From: Protonemura montana
Lineage: Eukaryota > Arthropoda > Insecta > Plecoptera > Nemouridae
Length of the DNA stretch: 64,000 bases
Direction of reading: 5' to 3'
Assembly: GCA_947568835.1 (NCBI GenBank)
Contig: OX387606.1
Coordinates: forward strand, 3,534,001-3,598,000
Numbering within the stretch: the first letter of the stretch is position 1; the number at the start of each line of letters is the position of its first letter. Shown piece after piece: positions 11,301-25,500 of the stretch. The notes below the pieces were generated by a model. That model saw only the letters and a list, made by a program, of their open reading frames with translations, was not told the origin of the DNA and did no database searches. Both the position numbers and the translations under genes were made by a program.

Positions 11301-14300
11301 GCACGTGCAGACGAAAGGTTCTTGATTTTCTGGTCGGTCTTGAAGTGGAACTTGACGTAGAACGCCTCGCTTTGAGCGTTGACGAACTTGAACGTGTGCG
11401 AGCCATAGCCGTTCATGTGGCGGTAACCGTCAGGCGTTCCGCGGTCAGAGAACAAGAACATCACCTGGAATACGCAGGCATTTAGAATATGCGGCTATCA
11501 AATGTTCACGACTCAGTCATAAATCCTTTTCGAGCCCTAGACATGCCACGCCCAATTCCCAATCCTTTTTGCGACCCGGTAGCGTGCAATTGATAGAAGC
11601 ACCTATTATACTATCTCTCATGCATTCGCAGCCAATATCGACTCTATTACATTTACCATTTATTATCATATCATTATTATTATTAAGCTCATACAGATAT
11701 CATATACTTGTCTGCACCAATAAAAATATAAATAAATAAATGAACCTGTTCTAAAATATGTTCCCTGCCTCATCCCAATGCATCACCTGAATTACCCATC
11801 CAATGACACTTCAGTGAATTCTGGTTAAGTTTCATTTCACCCCCGACTCTTCAGAAAGCCATTGAGCCTAGTAAGTCTATTATTTCACCCTCACAAAGAG
11901 AAGACATTAAAGCACCGATTAGCACTTGACCTATTTCTTAACTCGAGTTAACATGATGATCATCTCTCAACACAATTTAGCAGACCAAAGCTCGATTTAA
12001 TTTATGACCACTAGAGTGATAAAACTTGAATAATCAGATGATATGCTTGTATAGTATACCAACAATGATAATTAATGTTTACATTTAAACAGCCAACTAT
12101 TTGCACAGAGATAACGGAGGAAAATGTAAAGTCTACTTAAGAAACTGATAAAGTCACTCTGCTAAAAATGTACCAATTCCATAGAATCAATGATAGAATT
12201 TCTCAGAGAAACTCGGTCATTTTCAGGACTTTAGAAAATAGGAAATGGTTTTCTTCAGTTTTCACAGGCAAATGCTGAAATATCAACCTCAACAAAAGTG
12301 CAAACCACCTTTGACAATTTGATTTATGGATCACACAAAAAAGGTCGCTAGTTACAAGGTTTCTCATCTGAAATGCAAAAACTGCAGATAGTAACAGATA
12401 TTTGGAGACTATCTACATTTGCAGGAAAACTATTCCCAACTAGATATTGAATGCCAAGTGGTGTATTGTCAAACACGCACCTGGTGCAGCGTCTCGGGTC
12501 GCAGCGAGATGAAGTCCCAGAACATGTCAGCGTCCTTCAGGTGAGTTGCCGGGTTGCGCTTCTGCGTGTGGATGAAGCTCGGGAACAGGATTGGGTCGCG
12601 GATGAAGAAGATGGGCGTGTTGTTTCCCACCAGATCCCAGTTGCCTGAAGAAAGCCCATCGGTCAGTACACATCTACTTTTGGCGCATTATAAAAAGGAA
12701 CTATGCGAAGGTTAACACTTCCGATAATCCTATTTCAGTGGCTAGCCTTTAAATTTTAAATCAATGGGCTTAAGGCATTTTGGAAAAAATTTGTACCTGA
12801 AGCCTTGATGTAAAACGTGGAGAATTGTAATACAGCAGATTATTACTAAAAAATATAGCTTAACACCTGAAAATAGCAGCTTGGTCTGAAACATGGTTGG
12901 CTAAAGTGGATGTCCAGCATAAGGACTGATTTTGGGGGAGGAAAGAGTCTCTTATAGAGTTGACTTGTCATGTTAATAGGGATTTTCTTCGTGTGGATTG
13001 GAGTGTTTTTGGGTGTTGTGGTCATTATGTAACTCACCATCGTCGGTGTAGAACTTGACGGCAAATCCACGTGGGTCACGCGCCGTGTCAGCTGAGCCGC
13101 TCTCGCCGCCAACCGTTGAGAAGCGGGCAGCGATCGGTGTGCGCTTGCCCACCGCAGAAAACACGCCCGCCTTGGTGTACTTGCTGATGTCGTGGGTCAC
13201 CTCAAAGTAACCGAAAGCACCTGCAACCCAAGTCATAGCATATTTTGAGCAAATTTTTTCTTTGAAAAGATACGGGGAAATTTTGAACTTGTGTTATAGA
13301 TTTAATGCTACAGAAATATTAAATCTTAGAAATAAAATGCATGTGGTGACTGCAACTTGCGAGGCAGACGATTGCCTATCTTTGTTGGGAAACTGGCCAT
13401 CTTCTCAATATTTTCTGATTCTCCTGATTCTGATAACTGAATTTCCCGATTCTCTTACTCCATTCTCGATATAAGAACTATTCTCATTAAAATCAGATTA
13501 TCAAAGCACAAAATTACTGAAATACAGTTAACGAAAAGACTGAAGAAAGGCTCTGGCACAAGGCACCAAAGCCTAAAACCATCCAGGGAGTGGGTCAATA
13601 AGACATTCTGTCGAGGAATAAATACAAAGGAGGACCAATTCCCCACAACGAACACAGAAAAAGAATTTAATACCTCAGATGGAGGTTGTTTTCTCGGAAA
13701 TTATGCTTTCTAGAGGTAACGTTAGAAAGGTCATGGACGACCTTGCTAATCTCTTTCTCAGCAATTTCTTTTGTTTTGCAATGAAGTTGTAATTAAACAA
13801 TGGGCACTTGTTTCTAAGCGTTGTCGGTCAAAGAGAATCAGCTTGATGTTAGCTAGTCAGCGCCGATTAGAGGGGTGACAAATGGGACAATCCTGATTGG
13901 CAAAGAAATCCGTCATGCATGACGTCTTCAGGTTGCACCAGATTGCGCGCAGCTGCAGCAAGCAACTCCCGTGACAAATTAGCAAAGAAAACAAATCTAT
14001 TTTATTATTAAATTCTTGCTACAGAAAAATGACACAAGTTTACTGTAGAATCAAGTTTTTTCACAGGTTCATAGCATTTACTGCAACCACGTTCCTCGAT
14101 TTCTTAACTGCATTTCATAGAGTGCAGGTGATTGCATTTCTTGGTGCATTTTTGCTGCAATACGCGATGTCGGTGGTAAGATATGACAATACCTCGAACA
14201 GGTTCTGATTCACCGCTCCCCCACTCTGTACTGGTATGTACCACAAGCCTTAACCGCCAATACTTAAGTAACATATTACATAAGACGGGGATGACCACTA

Positions 14301-16713
14301 TCTGCCTCCAGAGACCTAGACACACAAATATGGGCAATACGCGTGTAGAAAACTAATAAGCATCTCACTGCAGCCCTCGTGGCTGATTTATTTAATTAGC
14401 ATTTACAAAGGTAGTCGAAATTGAAAGTATGGGTCGTTGAACTCACAGAAATTATGGTAAAATCGTTGACGTTGGTACACTTGAGTGTTATTAATAAGTA
14501 TAGCACGAAACAACAACTTGTATAGTCTATTAGAGAGTAGAGTCGGAACACTGACCTGCTCCCTTGGCATGGACAACCCTCTCAGGGATGCGCTCTCGAT
14601 CGAAGTGAGAGAGCTCGTCGATGAGTGTGTGGTCCTGTAGAAGCAAGGGCCCTTTGGGTCCCGCCGAGAGGCTGGCGTTGCGGGCGTCGACAGCCGCCCC
14701 GGCGCCGGTCGTCATTGCGCCGGGATCCCCCTGGAATTCGGGTCGTGTGACAACTGGGACAATTGGCACTTTGCACGAGCAATAGCGATCGCCCATCGTG
14801 GAGAAAGAACGTCGACGGACCAACGTGTCAAAGTCAAAGTGGGCCGAAAACCCTCTTCGAGAATCAGAGCCATCCGGATGTGTTTGAGAAAGGCTCACTG
14901 CCCCCGCGATGCAATGAAACCTTGTTCATGTCTCCACAACCCGTTCAAAAACACCTATTTTCCAACGACAAAGATGTCCATGACAAAGATTCATTTGTGG
15001 AAATGTTTGTGGGTTTGTTATGTAACGCAGGAGGTACACGCCAGAACAATGTCTGACCCAAAGTGGCCCGCAAGATTGTGGGATTGCATGTCGGTACGTA
15101 CAGAGCTTTACGGCGAAGCCCGGGGCAGCTAAACGAAAATTATTCTACGAGGCTCTCGCTCTACTCGGCGGTATAAGATAATGGTCTCGTCGGCCAGTCT
15201 CAGGTCGTTGCACCGCGCTGCTTGATAGGCTAGAGATCGTTTACCTTTCAACCAACTCTCCAAGGACTTGCTCGCTCTACCCTGTACCTACATCGGTACT
15301 GTCACAGCTTCTTGCCCAGCGTTATAATCAAACAATTTCACCGGAACTGGAAAGTCTATGGGTCTCGGGGATCGGGAGAAAATAAAAAATCTGAGTGTCG
15401 AGTAGACTGGGAAAGATTTTCTTTTTTGATTTGTTAATTATCATCATCGCCGCTTATAGCATGTTATCTTCATCGTAATCCGAGCCCGTGAGGCAAACCG
15501 AATGGAAGCTTGATGAAGCGGGTAATTTCGATATTTTATTAAGGAAAGCCAACAAAGGGAAAATGTCAGCTTAGTGTGACGAGCCAGAAAAAAATTCGCC
15601 GCAGTGGACTCTGGTCATTAGGCTTACAGGTGCAATGCAAATGAAATGCAATGAAATGGAGAAAGATTTCAAAGAACAATAGGTACAATCACTAGGTACG
15701 AGTCATTAGGTCTACCTGGTGTAGTGCAACGAATAATTTAATGCAAATTACTCAGGTTTCAATGCCAGCATTAATTGAGTCAATCAACAATTCAAGCAAC
15801 TGGTTTTTGTGGTTACATAAGAAGCGTTACCTACGCTGTACAGTCGTTACCACGTAATTCTTTGGCGACGGAATCCAATGCGACATATCTGCGCCGAGAT
15901 TCGTGATTTGAGTCAAGTGATTTTTGATCGATTGATTATTCGCTAGGTCAAGATATTGTCAACCTATCTGGTTATGGGTGAATTGCCGTTTTCATACTGC
16001 AGGCAATCTGGCACTCCCGCTTGCCTGGGGGTCAAAGTTTTCGTGCGCTGATAACGAAAACATGAAAAGGCGTGCATTAGGTAACTATCGAAGATAACGC
16101 ATATCGCTTTGGTCATAAGAGTGAAAATACGTTTATCACAAGTAAAATTGAAAAAATTGAAAACGCTCCCATCACTCGCTCGGCCACTCGGGACTGGTTG
16201 GTCGTCCTGTACGCGACATCCAACTACGCCGTTAATCGGCCCGTTGATTGATTACGTAACATTTTCGACTCCAGTCCTTGGGAATATTTGAATGCCATTG
16301 ACACGGAAAGGTCGTTTACAATCTGAAAACTACGTTCTGGCTCTGCCGAGAAACTGAAAACGTGGGTTTAAAATTTGCCGGCAAATAAATTCAAATGTAA
16401 AGACCTCTTCCAGTGACGCCTTGTTTTGCTCATGTTAAGCCAATTTAACCCAATTTACTAGCTTTTTAACAAGTTTTTAACTATTCAATTCTTCCTAAAA
16501 GCTCCAACCTCAGTTAATTCATAAAATATGACATAATGCGGTCAAATCGCCCTCGAAACGTGTCAATAATTTTAAACGCCCCTTTAAAAATCCAACACGG
16601 GGGGTTCTGACAGGGTCAGCGTCAGTAAGGGTTGCCATGGAGAGCCAATCGCTTACCTTGACGGTCTTCTTGTAGGTGTGCAGCTGGTCAGTTGCCGGGT
16701 CGCGCGATGCCAT
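8392..16713 (-). CDS. Cat: Catalase (peroxisomal haem catalase), 8 coding exons, 502 aa
   Basis: Exons in transcript order are 16713-16657, 14730-14556, 13220-13038, 12644-12481, 11464-11236, 9994-9753, 9193-8961 and 8617-8392. They sum to 1509 nt with every phase consistent. The start is [19 protein letters not shown], a standard catalase beginning. The active-site block [17 protein letters not shown] places the catalytic His at residue 73. [14 protein letters not shown] gives the distal Asn at 146. RLFSYSDTH carries the proximal haem-ligand Tyr at 356. The enzyme dismutates hydrogen peroxide to water and oxygen, mostly in peroxisomes. The C-terminus is ANL, a weak PTS1-like tripeptide. Length and residue spacing match animal catalases (human positions minus two), so it looks intact and functional. 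The 57-nt first coding exon is separated from exon 2 by a 1.9-kb intron. A 5S-headed SINE sits in intron 5. Confidence 0.98.
10743..11215 (+). repeat. 5S rRNA-headed SINE (SINE3-type), plus-strand copy in catalase intron 5
   Basis: The head resembles the 3' two thirds of 5S rRNA on the plus strand: AACATCGGTTCTCGTGAGAT, then ATCACCGAAGTAAAG, CTGCGCTGGGTCAAG and ATGGATGGGTGACC. A body follows with CTTGCTTATCAACCTCTTG, CCATCCTTTGGAAGT and CGACAGGAGTAGGCC. The end is an AATC microsatellite (TCAATCAATCAATCA) near 11205. The body matches, in reverse, the minus-strand copy at 57618-58080, and its tail matches 43212-43320. The 5S internal promoter would drive pol III transcription in this class of SINE; that is family knowledge, not shown here. 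Confidence 0.8.
14731..16656. other. Catalase intron 1, no further feature seen
   Basis: This 1.9-kb GT-AG intron runs between the first coding exon and the exon that begins [12 protein letters not shown] see no gene, tRNA or clear repeat. An open frame on minus at 14898-14530 only extends the real exon upstream past its acceptor (TTCCAG at 14731-14736). Confidence 0.6.
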
Positions 16714-17913
16714 GATGATGCAGATTTGATCGTTGAGGACGGCTAAAGTGAACAACTCGTCTGCACGGACAAACTCAAAGTGAATCGTGATGCGTTTCGA
16801 CAAAGTACCAGCTGACAGACGAGTGCCAACGCCGGTAGTTGGTCAGAGCGAGCTGATAAGTGCTGCCATCTATCCGCCAGTACAAACCCCAAGACTACTG
16901 TATCGACGCATGCTTTACGCGGGTTATTTTATTGTAAACATTCCCTTTCGATTTCAATCGATTCATCAAGAATCAAAGGATTGGTAATAGGAAAGCGAAA
17001 GGTACAACTCTACACCAATTTATATCTGCAATTATAATTTGCCATTTTAATTTTCCAGCAATAAACTAAAATATAAATGGCTAAATGGGTTGGTAGGTTA
17101 ACCCTATTTAGGTAATTTTATACAGTCATAATATAATATGTATATAGAATTGACATTTAATCAACATACGTAGATATACTATTATTTATAAATACTTTCT
17201 TTCGTAATATATATATATATATATTATAGAGTATAGTTGAAATATAATATTTTGTAAATGTTTGTGAAAGCATCGCAGTAAGGCGATGTGGAACTGGGGC
17301 TACATATTTTCCAAGTCAAGAGTGGAGAGTCCTGACTCGATTTAATGGAAGGATTTCAAGAAGTCCGAGCGTTGCTGAGCTTGTTTCTCCCCTGCACTTA
17401 TGACAGGCACCCTGTGCAGCCACCCATCCCGTGTTCCAATCACTCGAAAGCCTCGCCAGTCCATCAGCTCGCTGGGCATAGAGTTGGTTTAGTTATAATT
17501 AAGTCTCCTTTGGGGAAATGTAAAGAAATACAAATTATTCGTTTTCCTGAGGAACTCGGGATTGGTATTACTGACATGTTCAATGCGGGCTCCAGCAAAA
17601 CGGATTATGAATGCATCGCCGTCGGCTAGCACCTTTCAGGATTGGGACAAGAACCTTAACCTTCCAATCTCATCTTTGGTAAAACGACTGCATCCATTTC
17701 GAAAGGAACTGCGCGTTCATCCGCTCAAACAAACCAAATGCAGAATGTTTTGGTTGATCATGCCATTCGAATATTTATCGAACGTTAATGTAAATTAATA
17801 AATAAGTTGGCATTCCCGAGCGCCTTTCCCGAGCAATCAAGCAACGTCGAGAGCGTCGATTAGTTTTGCTGGCGCCACGACGTCGGTGGCGTCTTGACGG
17901 CACTTGGACGCCG
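16714..17913. other. Spacer between catalase start and NPDC1 stop
   Basis: This 1.2-kb interval should contain the catalase promoter and 5' UTR and the NPDC1 3' UTR. It is AT-rich in its centre, with a TA dinucleotide run near 17207-17224. I find no ORF with coding character. Confidence 0.5.
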
Positions 17914-20900
17914 CTACTTGTCCTTGGGCGCCGGCGATGCGGGCGTCGGCTCGTCGTGGAACAGCGGATTTTTTACCTCCATCTCGCCTGTCTGCAAGCA
18001 TCCGGAAATATCCACTCAACATCGGTCATCAACTTCCTAAGCCTCTAATGAATGAGACGATAGCAAGCCATGCGTTCAGTCGTTGAGTTTACAGGCTTAG
18101 CCAGAGACTCAGCGTTAGTGTTAACATCTCTGCTGAGCAGACGAGCGGGCAATACGTGGAAACGGAAGAGGATACCCGATGGCGCTTGCAGCCGTACTTT
18201 TCTTTTAATAAACATCTACAGGTAAATAATTGCGACTCAAAATATCGATAAATGTGTATCAATCGTTGGGTTAGGTATCAACAATGATAAATTGCGAATA
18301 ATCTGCAAGAAATAACGAAATGATATTTCTTAACACTCCACCTAGTAACATCCTTTCTGTCGGTAGAGAAATCATTTATCGCGAAAACATTTTAACATTA
18401 TTAGCGTCATGAAAGGACCAACGATACAATCAACAATCGATCGCTTCTTTGTCTATACGGCACAATAGTAATCAAGTTCGACGGATGAAATGAAATCTGT
18501 AAATATATTTTTTTATCTTTTGCGATTTGAAATATTTCTACACTCTCTAGATACAAAGCTAAATGGCTTGTGAATGATTTGTGCCCCAAACTTCGCAGGC
18601 ATCCAACAAAATCGGGTGGGAAGATATAGTGAAAACTTACAGGTGCCAGTCCCGGACACTCGTACACGGTGTAATCGCCCTCCTCGTTGTCATCGTCGCT
18701 CTCTGCCGGCGACCCCGCCGACGCCCGTCGCTCTCCCGCCGCGCGGCTGAACGGGAACACAGGGAGGCGTTAGCACAATAAACACAGGGAAACATATTTT
18801 ACCGTACATACCTACACAGATATATTGCTTTCATTAGTGAGTGGCAAAGACTTTATGTTTCTTCTTTTTCCTAAAGCTGACTTCCCCAATGGCATGGTTG
18901 ACTTTATAAATAGTACGTGAATTTGATTAGCAGTAAATCCATTGTCTGCACCTAGCTACTATATGTGCCGACCCTTGAGGGTTACACTCAATGTCACTGC
19001 ACCGACACCCCGTGGTGTATATGAGTCAAGATATTACCTCTCCATGGCAATGATCTGCTGCTTCTGGTGCTGGTAGTGGTACATCTGCGCTGACTGCGCC
19101 AGCTTGCGGTCACCGGTGGGCGAGGGCTCTTTTTGGTGTGGACCCGTCACGCCGTACGCCGGGTACTCGACGTCGGCTGCCGCCTTGGCACGCCGTGTCA
19201 GTCTGAAACGGGGTGGACGGTGTGGGGTCAGTCAAAGTCTAGGGAGAGGTTCCACCAAGAATTGGCTTGATGTATAGCTGACTATGAAGGTTGCTCTCGA
19301 TCGACCGAGGTGGAATCTCTAAAACGTACTAACGAGGTTCCGATGAATGTATACATTTCTTATTTGTTCATCGAGAGAACTTGCTGTCCCGGTATAAATG
19401 CCATCAGTCATTTTGAAGTGAAATGCGGACCAACTGTCATTTTTAGAAAAAACTACAAATAATCGCCTTTTAAGTCCGCCATTTTCCTTTTACTCTATAG
19501 CATTAGTTGTGAGATATTTTGTTTTTGAGCTTTCGTAAGATTTTTTTCTACTAATTATAACAATCTTGGAAATTCTTTTGCACATCTTATAGGATTTTTT
19601 AAGTCCCGCCGATGAAATTTCAACAGAAATGTCATTCATAATACGGTAGTACATAATACTGGGACTGGGAGACAATCCTTGTGCTGGTGTCTTCTCTCAC
19701 GGGCTGGACTGTACATGTTTTATCATATTCGCGATCGACAAAATGTGATAAAGACTTTAAATTTTTTTTGACCCGAAAAAATTTACTCGATAATTTAGCT
19801 TAAATCCGACCAGAAATTTAAAACTATTCTATTAATTAAGATTTCTCGTTGAAACGTTTTCCAAGCTGTATTTTTCAACAAAATAACATTAAAAACCAAT
19901 GTATATTTTAAGCTAGACTTAGGCAGCTGCCATCTCCTTTCCGAAGAAAACATGCATGGAGGGAGGAGTGCTCAGGGCGGGGGCGTTGAACACTCACTTG
20001 ACCCAGGCGAGTGCGATGACGAGCACGATCATGACCGCCACCGAGCAGCACACAAACACGATCGCTGTAACACGGTACCAGAGGCGTTAAACAGGGTTGC
20101 GACCAACGAGGCCTCGGCCAACTTGTCTGGGATGGCTAGACGTACTCCTGAGGTGGGATTTTTCTAATTGATGTTTCTTTATTTCACTATCTATCAAGCT
20201 ATTAGTTCAGCTAGACATACAGTGTACAAAATACAAGGTACATTTCTAAATTTCTAAATCTAAGTCTTTTACAAATAGTAAACGTAAAATCTTATAGTTT
20301 TACAGCCTATTCTAAGGCTTAATTTTTTAGCTGAAGGTGTGTACCAAAATGAGTTGTTATCGGTGCTGCATCTTGTCCATTTGTTTGGGTCTTTAATATG
20401 TTTAAGTGTTAATTGCAATTCTAGTTGCATACGGCAGTCTGTTAAATAGTAACACCCCCTTACAAAAAATAGCTGGGGTGGATATTGTCTAAGACTGATC
20501 TTTACCGCAAGACACTTTCTTGGACAGTCTAGGAAAGTGTCATGCTGAAAAGTGATGTCCGCTAAGCTATTCGTTAATCGTAATATTTCCCTGTGAAACA
20601 GCATTTAAATTGCAAAGGCTCTAAGTATTTTATTACTAGGAACACTAAAAACCTACCAAAAATAATACGTCCAAGTGGCTCGTTTGGTTAGAGCAAAGCC
20701 CGCAGGTAATAGGTGGAGATCGGAGTTCAAGTCCCCGTTTGGACACCAATTTCCTAATAATATAATAATCCACTTTTTCCTACTTATAGGTAATCTGTTA
20801 ACTGATAACATTCATAACGGTACCATTTTCTCTGGGCCCATGACAACCCCAATGCTCTGACACTTGTGATGGTGAATAAGAGTGAAACAGTGACTCACTA

Positions 20901-22504
20901 AAGAAAACGATGCCCGCCTGATCGCTAAGAGCGAACAGCGGTTTTCTGAGCACCTCGTCCTCCTTGACGTAAGCCCCGTCGAGAGATAGGCGAGCATGCA
21001 GCATATCCCCGGCGGGCACCCCGACGGGCAGTTCGTTCTCGTCAGCGGGCAGTTCTGGGTCCGTGGTGGGCGGTGGGCTCGACGTCGACGGCCAGACGCG
21101 TGGAGGTTCAAACACGTCGTCGTCCTGCGTCGCCGCTGAGCCCACGGAGTCAGCTGCACACAAGCAAAGCGGTCATGATCGCAAGTTGTAGGGATATGAT
21201 CTTTTTGTAAGGGTGTATTTGGGGTCAGTGGACGACGCTGTACTAGTTGACTCTGCGTTGGAAACATGATACAAACACATTTTGGTCATTCGATATTTCA
21301 ATTTTAAAGCAAAACACGCGTGAGAGAGGTCAAATAACTGTAAGTATCAAAGTGTTAAATAAACAAAAAACGTGGAAAGCCTGTTGTTGACCTTTGAAGA
21401 GGTAATAACAAAAAATGAATAAAGCCCTCTTTTTGTGTTAAATCGTATGCGGTGACCTAGGTGAATGACTTGGCTAAAGTTCATTACCTGCCCTTGAATG
21501 GAGGGTTCAATGGTTCAGAAAATTCAATCCACGGAGCAGCTTGAGAGTATCAAAGTTTATTGGTCACTGACAAAACCATTTAGATTAATAGTTCTTTGAT
21601 GAAACGCCACTAGTTGTGCTGGTCCACTTTATAAATAGCTTCAAGCTCGTAAAAGTTTTTTCAGAACTGCTATCTGCTTTTACTAGCACCGTAACAACAT
21701 TCGGATAAAAGTTGTAAATTGTGTGCTCATTCCATCCGCGCAAAACTCACTTCTCTATCTGGCAAGAAAAACTTTTGAACTGATCTACCTGTCGTTTTGG
21801 TTTAAATTTTCCACATAAGATAAAAGTGAAATGATAGCTAGCGTTCTGCAGACACGCGTCTTCCAGGAAGTTAGCTTGGGCTCGAGTTGGGTTGGGTTGG
21901 GTTGGGTTGGGTTGGGTTGGGTTGGGTTGGGTTGGGTTGGGTTGGGTTGGGTTGGGTTGGGTTGGGTTGGGTTGGGTTGGGTTGGGTTGGGTTGGGTTGG
22001 GTTGGGTTGGGTTGGGTTGGGTTGGGTTGGGTTGGGTTGGGTTGGGTTGGGTTGGGTTGGGTTGGGTTGGGTTGTGATGGGTTGGGTTGGGTTGGGTTGG
22101 GTTGGGTTGGATTGGGTTGGGTTGGGTTGGGTTGGGTTGGGTTGGGTTAGGTCGGGTCGGGTTGGGCTCGATCTTGGGGCGTTACTTACCGTTCATAGGG
22201 CGACGCGTGTCGTGGTAATATCGTGGGTCCGGAGGACGCACGAACGGCGAAGCGTCGGCTACTGCCGCGACCCCGCCCTTGGTCGCTGGCGGAAACTGGA
22301 ATGTAAAGTCTGGCTCGACGCTCTCCTCTTCGCCGTCGACATCGGTCTCGACGCCGACGCTACTGTCCAGGTAGGCGCTTGGAGGCGCTCGATGATGGCT
22401 CAGACGGTTGGCCAGTTCCTCCACTATCAGTTCCTCTACATCGGGCATGTCTGAAACCAAGAGTTCACCGTTAGACACCGGTGGGAGGAGGAGGAGGAGG
22501 AGGA

Positions 22505-22553
<49 letters not shown>

Positions 22554-25500
22554 CGCACTTTTTCCAACAATTTCTCGTCTAACAAAATTCCGAATATTTA
22601 AGTGTAATCTGATTTAAATTGCAAACGCTTGCAATGCGCGAAGTTTTTTATTACTACGAACACTACTTCCCTCGCAAAAATTGATGCGCTAACAAGCATC
22701 TGCTCTCAAAAATTCCTCTTAAAAATTATGAGTCTAGGTATCTCAATTAATTAGAGAAACACTCGCGATAGGTGGAGATAGGGGTTCGAGTTCCTGTTCG
22801 GGCATACATTTTTAAGAGGGTTGTAGTGTTCCTAATAATAAAAATGCAGAATATTGACAGGATAGTACTTAGAAAAGAGACTAAATATTTAAGAACACGA
22901 ACATAATACTAGATCATTCGTGTGTAGAAGGCAAGGCAAATAGTAGTATATTTTATAGAGGAGTAAGAAAATATTATGCACTTCCTGCAAACATCAAAGG
23001 CGAGAAAGATTTTGTTAAGTTTAGTAGAAAATTAGAAAATTTTGTTAGTATCTAAGTGAAAATTTAAGCTAAGAAATTACAAAAATGTAAAATGTACTGA
23101 AAATAGCATTATTATTGCTAAATAAACAACTTCAAAACAAAAAAACAGGCGAGTTCGAGCGCAATATCGAATTTTTGGAAGAAAATATCAACAGTGTGAA
23201 CCATCAAAGTAAACAAAACATGACTAATCCTTAATTAGAAATCAGTCTTTTGATTGTTTGTCTTCTCATTCTTTGGACAATTAGGAGTCTTTGCTTCAGT
23301 TCCCTGTGTTAGAGGTATGAGAGTGAGAGCTAAGATACCCGAGATACTTGGAGCGTCTATCCATCGTTTGCTCGCTGCCTGTTATATGGAATAACATCAC
23401 TCAGAAATAGCTCCCTAAAGACTAAAGTCAAGTGAACAGCGCCGCATTATATAGTTTCTGGAGGGGCTCTAATCTTGGCGTCCGCTATCTGTATCCTGCA
23501 GCATCCACATGGGAACGTCCCTGACTACCATCAGCTGCCGCCTATCCCAAGGACTTTCGGATTGTCTATCGCGGGGCATTGCAGAGTTGGCTCTCAAACT
23601 GGGCTCAAGATCTCGGAATTCCTCCCAGACAAACAGGACTGTCAGTTTTCGGCTGGGGACCTGTCACTTCAAAACCTCGGAACAGCCACCTCCCCGTCAC
23701 GTTACATGTCTGACAGGACCGGCATAGAACAACTTTCAGTGACGTATTTTGGAGCCAAGGAAAGCGCTTTGGGGAGAGGGTTAAACGATCGTAGAGATGG
23801 GTCTCGTCTCAGCAACGCAATTCCCTTATCGTTTACGACGTCGCGATCGAGCGACCGTCAATTCTCCCCCTACCCCTTCTACTGACGCAACCACCTGTTT
23901 CCCCCCACCCCCCCCCCCCCACAGTCACGTGGCGACGTCCCACACGTATATGTAACGTCACAGCGTCGTATCGACCCGTACCCAAGGCCGAGGCATGACG
24001 TAGTCCCCCCTCCCTCCCTTCTCTCTCATGGGCGCCGCGGCGAGCGACGATGAGAACGGCTTCCGTGGCCCACGGACGACGCCGTCGATGACCGACACGC
24101 GATCGCACTGGAATATCTGGACGGAGTCACGGAACGGCGTTCGATGTGCCCTGCCCAAGCACACGAAGGGTTGCTTCTTAGATTACTATTGGAACTGTAG
24201 GGTACGGACTATTAGTCCGTGGAGACGCCATTGCGACATATAGCACCGGTAGCATATGTTGACCGATCTCATCTCAAAATGTGTGTTTGAAATGACAATT
24301 GAAGCAAGCAAGCCATTTACCAAACGCCCATCATAGTCAAAATGTCTGATTGATTCCCAAAGATCTTTAAATTCTGTTTTATTTAGTGGTGGACTGCCCC
24401 AGTACTGGGTACGAATATTCCGTACCGGGCCAAAGTCCGCCACAGTATTTATAACCATGCACACCAAAACAGCGCAGCGAACACAACCGTTCTTGTCAAA
24501 CGCTTCCCAGGATGTCTTGCGATCTGATATTTCTCACCTACCCATGTGTCACACCATCGCACCACGGGCCGGCCCCGGCAAATCAAGTTGCAAGCAGGTC
24601 GCCGACGTCGTGTAATGAACCCGCGCCCCCATGATGCGGGTGTCACGTGACTAACCTGTCACCTGCCCAAACAACGGCTTAGCAAGGGGGGGGGGGGGGG
24701 GGGTTGCGTAACGAGCGGCCGAGGACACATGTGTGCACACACTCGGTAATGACTTTGAGAAGGTGTTGACGGTATTACTAGTGTTGACGCAGGGATTGGC
24801 TGTCTCTGTCGGATTAAGAGGATCAGCAGACATTCTCGTTTCTAATTTTTTTTTTTCTGCGTCTCCCTTTATAAGACATGGAGCAAATGACCTCTTGCGA
24901 GGAAGTGCACGACCTTTCTGTTCTAAGCTAAGCTAATCTTAGCTTAGCAGAGCACTTTTGAAAATAGCATCTTATAGTGCAGGCTGATTAGCTCTGGGAA
25001 CTACCGCATGGCTCTCAACTCATAAAGTGCGACCACTTGGCGGTCGTTTCACCAGCTAGCGGTTCTAAGACCAACGGTTACCCCCGATTCGACTTCCCTG
25101 CCAAGTTCGTTCAAGCCAGGAAGATAGGCGACGATAAATTGAACGCTATGAGCTTGGAAGTTATGGTCAATCGCAATGCGCCACTCCTTTATGTGATTTC
25201 CCTTGATTTTCGAATCGAATCGACCCGCGGACGTGGCATAAAAGAGTTCCTTCACACCGCGACAAAGCCATTCCCTTGACAGTATCCCGAGCCGCATTTG
25301 ATCCTACTCCAGATAGCAGCGTGTAATAATAGCTTGATGATCGAGCGGACGCTTAAAAAACACTGAAAACCATTACGCGCGTGCTCCTCCTTGTTTATGT
25401 TTCAATCACCACGTTGTCAGCCTGCGTTTTTGTCTGCAATGACGGCGATAACGAGTGGCACAATCGCAGCACGTTTCCGTTTCTGTGGTCGCACGGCCGG

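Noticed and set aside
21831..22454. Plus-strand open frames rich in Gly-Trp-Val-Gly-Leu
   Set aside because: They are translations of the TTGGG array, which has no stops in these frames, and run antisense through an NPDC1 exon.
24186..24467. Minus-strand 93-codon open frame with a protein-like middle section
   Set aside because: It lies in NPDC1 intron 1 without clear splice borders or a recognised domain and does not supply the missing Cys-rich domain.
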